A DNA stretch of 7,725 bases from Alphaproteobacteria bacterium (GTDB taxonomy: Bacteria; Pseudomonadota; Alphaproteobacteria; Micavibrionales; Micavibrionaceae): assembly GCA_030427765.1 (NCBI GenBank), contig JAUICS010000052.1, positions 1 to 7,725 on the forward strand, given 5' to 3'. The notes below the pieces were generated by a model. The model was not told the origin of the DNA and did no database searches. It saw nothing but the letters and a program-made list of their open reading frames with translations. Shown here in pieces: positions 4,459-7,725 of the stretch; the stretch's first letter is position 1, and each line of letters opens with the position of its first letter. The translations under genes were made by a program, and so were the position numbers.

Positions 4459-6689
4459 GTTCTCTGATTCCTTGTAAATTTTAAACGGAACGAATTCAAG
4501 ATGACGATTAATGATGATCCTGACATCGCCAATGCGGCAATGAAGGGGGTTATGTACCCCATGAATGCGAATGGAATTGCAATCATGTTGTATATGGCGG
4601 CCAAGACGAAGTTTTGTAAAATCAGGGACTGCGTTTTCCTTGCAACATCATATGTGAACGTGACCTGTGATAATCCATCTCCCATGAAGACGATATCCGC
4701 CGCGTTTTGTGCCATATCAATTGCACTTCCGGGGGCCATTGATATATCCGCCGCCATTAAAACAGGGGCGTCATTCAATCCGTCTCCAACCATCAGCACA
4801 TTGGAACCGCCTTTCTTTGCGTTTTCCAATAATGTGTATTTTTCGTCCGGCTTCATTTCCGCATGATAATCCGTGATGTTTACTTGCGCCGAAATACGTT
4901 CAACCTCGGCGTTATGATCACCGGAAATCAGACATGTTTTTAGTCCGCTATTCTGCATTGATTTTATCACTGCGGCGGCGTCGTGTTTCAGATCATCCTG
5001 AAATATATATGACCCTGCGATTTTGCCGTCATCACTTGCGAAGTAAATGGTCTGACCTTTGTCATCATTGTTTAAAGGTTTACTAGTATGTACCCATTCG
5101 TGTTGTCCCAGACGGAATATTTGCCCGTCATACGTGCCCTCCAAACCATATCCGGGTGTTTCGGATATATCTGTGAAGTTTAATAAATCGCCGCCGCCAT
5201 ATGCGTTTACGAGGGCCTGTGATAACGGATGTTTACTATGTGATGCCAATGATGCCGCCAGTTGCATCGTGTCTTCGTTGGATTGGTCAACCAAAGCCGG
5301 TTTTCCGATGGTTAGGGTTCCGGTTTTATCAAGAAAGACCGTATCGATTTTTGCCAGTTTCTCAAGTGCGTCGCCGGATTTTAACAGAACCCCATGTTTC
5401 ATCAGTAGGCCGGATCCAAGAACCTGAACCACCGGTACGGCAAGACCAAGTGCACAGGGGCAGGTGATAATAAGGACTGTTACGGCAATCATCATTGCGT
5501 CCTGCCAAGCCATATGTCCGATAAATAACCAGAATAGAAATGCAATAAGTGCCAATGAATGTACAAATGGCGTGTATAGCGTCGCTGCTTTATCTGCGAG
5601 CCGTACATACGTCGCCTGCCCCTGTTCGGCCTTTTCCATTAAACGCACAATGTCAGCCAGTAACGTATCATCGGCCCGTTTGGAAACCAGAACCTTAATG
5701 GGGGCCGATAAGTTTAGTGTTCCGGCATAGACCGCATCACCGGCGGTGCAATTGTGCGGTACGGTTTCGCCAGTGACAAGGGATGTGTCGACGCTTGTTG
5801 TTCCGTCATGGATAGTGCCGTCCACCGGAAATTTTTCACCTGAGGACACGGATACAATCATCCCCTCCCGCACGTCACGAATGGGAATGCGTTCGTGTTT
5901 GCCTCCGTTAATGATAGTGGCAAAACCGGATAGGGTTTGCATTAAATCTGTGGCGGCCCTTTTGGCCGATCGCCGCGCGCGAAAATCGAGATATCGTCCG
6001 ATTAGCAGGAAGAATGTCAACATGACCGCCGAGTCGAAATAGACATGCTCGCCGTTTTGAAGCAGTTCAAATACACTCATCCCCGTTGCCAGAATTAAGG
6101 CCAGGGATATCGGGACATCCATATTTGTATGCCGGTTACGCAGTGCCTTGAGCGCGGAAAAGAAAAATGGCCGGCCGGCAAATATGATAGTAGGTATGGC
6201 GATAATGGCGGCAACCCAATGCATGAAACTACGTGTGGCAACGCCCATTGTTTCTGCGGTTGTGATCCATAACCCGAGGGATAACAGCATAATATTACCT
6301 ATCGCAAATGCGGCAACGCCAAGGCATAGCAGTAAAAAACGATCTTGATGGCTGTCTTCGTTTTTTTCACTCTCCGGGTTAAAGGGCTGCACACCGTATC
6401 CCATTGATTCAATATCATGGACGAAGTCATCGGCCACATCGGGTGACCCGTCCCAAATGATGTTGAGGCGGCCAGTCGAAAAATTCAAACGTGCCAGGTC
6501 AACATCCTTGTTTTTGTAGACGGCGGATTCAACCTTCTGAATACATCCGGCACAGTGCACACCGGTTACATGCAGGTAAAGCACATTTTTGTTATCGATG
6601 TTTTGCCGGACAAGGGATTTGTAACCGCCTAGTTCACGACGAACATCGTGCTGGTCTGATACCGTTTCTGCGTTTGCTGCTGTTCCCAT
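4455..6689 (-). CDS. ccoI: CcoI/FixI copper-exporting P1B-type ATPase
   Basis: A 744-residue heavy-metal P-type ATPase of the CopA2/FixI class, which moves Cu(I) across the inner membrane for insertion into the cbb3 oxidase. In order: a polar N-terminal extension (1-35); one HMA metal-binding domain with GVHCAGC (C46, C49); membrane helices from about 118; actuator loop TGE at 306-308; ion-site CPC at 410-412 (TCPCALGLAVP); phosphorylation site DKTGT with D454; the HP dipeptide at 487-488; GDGLNDAP at 635-642; and YN at 700-701 plus MSGSS at 722-726 in the last two helices, the residues that complete the Cu(I) site in CopA-type pumps. No catalytic residue is missing. The ATG at 6689 lies inside ccoH, giving a 61-nt overlap, with no clear Shine-Dalgarno, so translation is likely coupled to ccoH. 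The stop overlaps the ccoS start. Confidence 0.95.
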   Translation of the reverse strand: MGTAANAETVSDQHDVRRELGGYKSLVRQNIDNKNVLYLHVTGVHCAGCIQKVESAVYKNKDVDLARLNFSTGRLNIIWDGSPDVADDFVHDIESMGYGVQPFNPESEKNEDSHQDRFLLLCLGVAAFAIGNIMLLSLGLWITTAETMGVATRSFMHWVAAIIAIPTIIFAGRPFFFSALKALRNRHTNMDVPISLALILATGMSVFELLQNGEHVYFDSAVMLTFFLLIGRYLDFRARRSAKRAATDLMQTLSGFATIINGGKHERIPIRDVREGMIVSVSSGEKFPVDGTIHDGTTSVDTSLVTGETVPHNCTAGDAVYAGTLNLSAPIKVLVSKRADDTLLADIVRLMEKAEQGQATYVRLADKAATLYTPFVHSLALIAFLFWLFIGHMAWQDAMMIAVTVLIITCPCALGLAVPVVQVLGSGLLMKHGVLLKSGDALEKLAKIDTVFLDKTGTLTIGKPALVDQSNEDTMQLAASLASHSKHPLSQALVNAYGGGDLLNFTDISETPGYGLEGTYDGQIFRLGQHEWVHTSKPLNNDDKGQTIYFASDDGKIAGSYIFQDDLKHDAAAVIKSMQNSGLKTCLISGDHNAEVERISAQVNITDYHAEMKPDEKYTLLENAKKGGSNVLMVGDGLNDAPVLMAADISMAPGSAIDMAQNAADIVFMGDGLSQVTFTYDVARKTQSLILQNFVLAAIYNMIAIPFAFMGYITPFIAALAMSGSSLIVILNSFRLKFTRNQRT

Positions 6690-7138
6690 TTTGAATCAAT
6701 ATATGTTTTCCAAAGGCCGTTTAAAGGCAAATCAAGATTGACAGTATAAATGCCGTCACCTTGGTAGGCCAGTGGCAACTCCATATCATAACCGGTGTGT
6801 GACGGGCGCTGAATAAAGGCGGTTACGACCGCGTTGTCAACCGGCGCATCATCCTTTGATAGCAAGGCGAATGTAAGTGCACCATCCTTGTATCGTGCAG
6901 AACCTTTAAAGCCTTCTGCTTTCTGTATATGCGCTTGTTCAATATTTTTGTTGAAGTTTATGCCACGTTCATATGTTTTGTCACGTACCACACCGGTATG
7001 CGTAGAGACGGCTTTGTATACGAAATATGCATCGACGCTGGCAAAGGTAATAAAAAATAGAATGATGGACGCCAGAAACCATAATCCGGCTCGTTTGTTT
7101 CTGTTATCCTTGCATTCCCTTGCCATATTTGCCGTCAT
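6629..7138 (-). CDS. ccoH: CcoH/FixH, cbb3 oxidase assembly protein
   Basis: A 169-residue protein with one membrane anchor (about 18-42, GLWFLASIILFFITFASVD) followed by a periplasmic domain. Family marks include the segment after the helix YFVYKAVSTHTGVV (38-51), YERGINFN (57-64), RPSHTGYD (111-118) and a GLW turn (141-143). CcoH associates with the cbb3 oxidase and is required for its assembly and stability. The ATG follows the ccoG stop by only 2 nt, and the last 61 nt overlap the start of ccoI. A second in-frame ATG four codons on (7126) is possible; neither has a strong RBS, so coupling to ccoG is likely. Length matches FixH proteins, and the C-terminal MFVVN within the overlap looks like a normal family end. 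Confidence 0.92.
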   Translation of the reverse strand: MTANMARECKDNRNKRAGLWFLASIILFFITFASVDAYFVYKAVSTHTGVVRDKTYERGINFNKNIEQAHIQKAEGFKGSARYKDGALTFALLSKDDAPVDNAVVTAFIQRPSHTGYDMELPLAYQGDGIYTVNLDLPLNGLWKTYIDSKWEQQQTQKRYQTSTMFVVN

Positions 7139-7140
7139 AT

Positions 7141-7725
7141 TTATTGTGTCTTTCGTTTTGTAATGAATACGCTTTCATACTCCGTCTTATAACCTGTGTC
7201 TCTGTCTGTCAGGGAAAATGTTATATCAATGGGTTTCTGCGCATCAATATCGGTTTCAACAAACAAATGGTAATGGCCAACCGTGTCCGCCTTTACGAAT
7301 AAATCCTCTGCCTCGGTGTTGCCTGCTGCCTTAACCGTTATGATCGGGGTGTCTAATCCGGCTACATCGAGTTTGTAATGACGATCCTCATGTGTTTTGT
7401 TGAGGATTTTGAGCTCATAACCATTACGGAATCCGCCGCTTGATAACTTCACAAATAACGGATTGCGGTCATGCAGGACGGTTATATCCAGCGGCGCACG
7501 ATTTAAAAGGGTAAATATCATAAATCCGCCAACCAGGCTGAGAACAATAGCATATAAAATTGTGCGCGGACGGATGAAGCGAAGGGCACGCGGTTCTTTG
7601 CCCTGTGCCAGATCCTCCAGGCGGTTTTCGGTATCGTAACGGATTAAACCCCGTTTTAAGTCGAGTTTATCCATGACATTGTCACATGCATCAATACATA
7701 AACCGCAGGCAATACATTCCATCTG
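7141..7725 (-). CDS. ccoG: CcoG/FixG, ferredoxin-like cbb3 assembly factor (N-terminus beyond window)
   Basis: Only the C-terminal 194 codons are present; the frame is open at the right edge, and the ATG at 7722 is an internal methionine, not the start. The visible part begins with a [4Fe-4S] motif C-IA-C-GL-C-IDA-C, the second ferredoxin cluster of CcoG. It continues with the conserved RGLIRYDTEN, a membrane helix (TILYAIVLSLVGGFMIFTLL) and a periplasmic Ig-like C-terminal domain including GFRNGYELKILNK. The missing part should hold the polyferredoxin NapH-like membrane region. CcoG is a copper reductase that supplies Cu(I) during cbb3 oxidase biogenesis, upstream of CcoI. It is the first visible gene of the ccoGHIS order; ccoNOQP are expected further right. 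Confidence 0.93.
   Translation of the reverse strand, partial: QMECIACGLCIDACDNVMDKLDLKRGLIRYDTENRLEDLAQGKEPRALRFIRPRTILYAIVLSLVGGFMIFTLLNRAPLDITVLHDRNPLFVKLSSGGFRNGYELKILNKTHEDRHYKLDVAGLDTPIITVKAAGNTEAEDLFVKADTVGHYHLFVETDIDAQKPIDITFSLTDRDTGYKTEYESVFITKRKTQ

Noticed and set aside
4501..6348. Several plus-strand open frames of 60-120 codons opposite ccoI
   Set aside because: All lie antisense to a complete P-type ATPase with every catalytic motif; none has a family resemblance or good RBS.

Overview
The window looks like a chromosomal piece from a proteobacterium, most likely an alphaproteobacterium. The grounds are a ccoGHIS (fixGHIS) cluster, an ArsR-family repressor with the BigR/SqrR cysteine pair, an OmpW porin behind an FNR/FixK-type box, and an SbmA/YddA-like ABC exporter-fold protein. 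Taxonomy is inferred from gene content only. No mobile element, tRNA, rRNA or CRISPR array is visible, and coding density is high.

Layout: (1) Positions 1-1750, minus strand: the N-terminal 583 codons of an ABC_membrane_2-type transporter, open to the left edge, with a periplasmic insertion built of about ten-residue repeats. (2) Positions 1751-1933: an AT-rich divergent intergenic region with a likely operator for the next gene. (3) Positions 1934-3399, plus strand: a compact three-gene operon of a BigR/SqrR-like repressor and two half-size YeeE/YedE (PmpA/PmpB-like) membrane proteins. (4) Positions 3400-3533: convergent intergenic region with terminator hairpins oriented for ompW. (5) Positions 3534-4187, minus strand: ompW, preceded by a perfect FNR/FixK box at textbook class II spacing. 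(6) Positions 4303-7725, minus strand: ccoS, ccoI, ccoH and the 3' part of ccoG, with overlapping or nearly touching genes; ccoG runs off the right edge.

How the parts fit: CcoG, CcoH, CcoI and CcoS supply copper to, and assemble, the cbb3-type high-affinity oxidase used at low oxygen (the structural genes ccoNOQP are expected to the right, outside the window). ompW follows on the same strand but has its own oxygen-responsive promoter, so the right half is a low-oxygen respiration block. The plus-strand operon looks like a reactive-sulfur-responsive unit: a repressor whose two cysteines match the persulfide-sensing pair, controlling a two-part sulfur-compound transporter. No sulfide:quinone oxidoreductase, persulfide dioxygenase or Blh-type hydrolase is present in the window. 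A functional tie between the sulfur operon and the respiratory block is inference only.

Nothing here is clearly a new system. The items most worth checking are the repeat insertion in the transporter, the sulfur-sensor/split-transporter unit without its usual enzymes, the class II FNR promoter of ompW, and the 61-nt ccoH/ccoI overlap.
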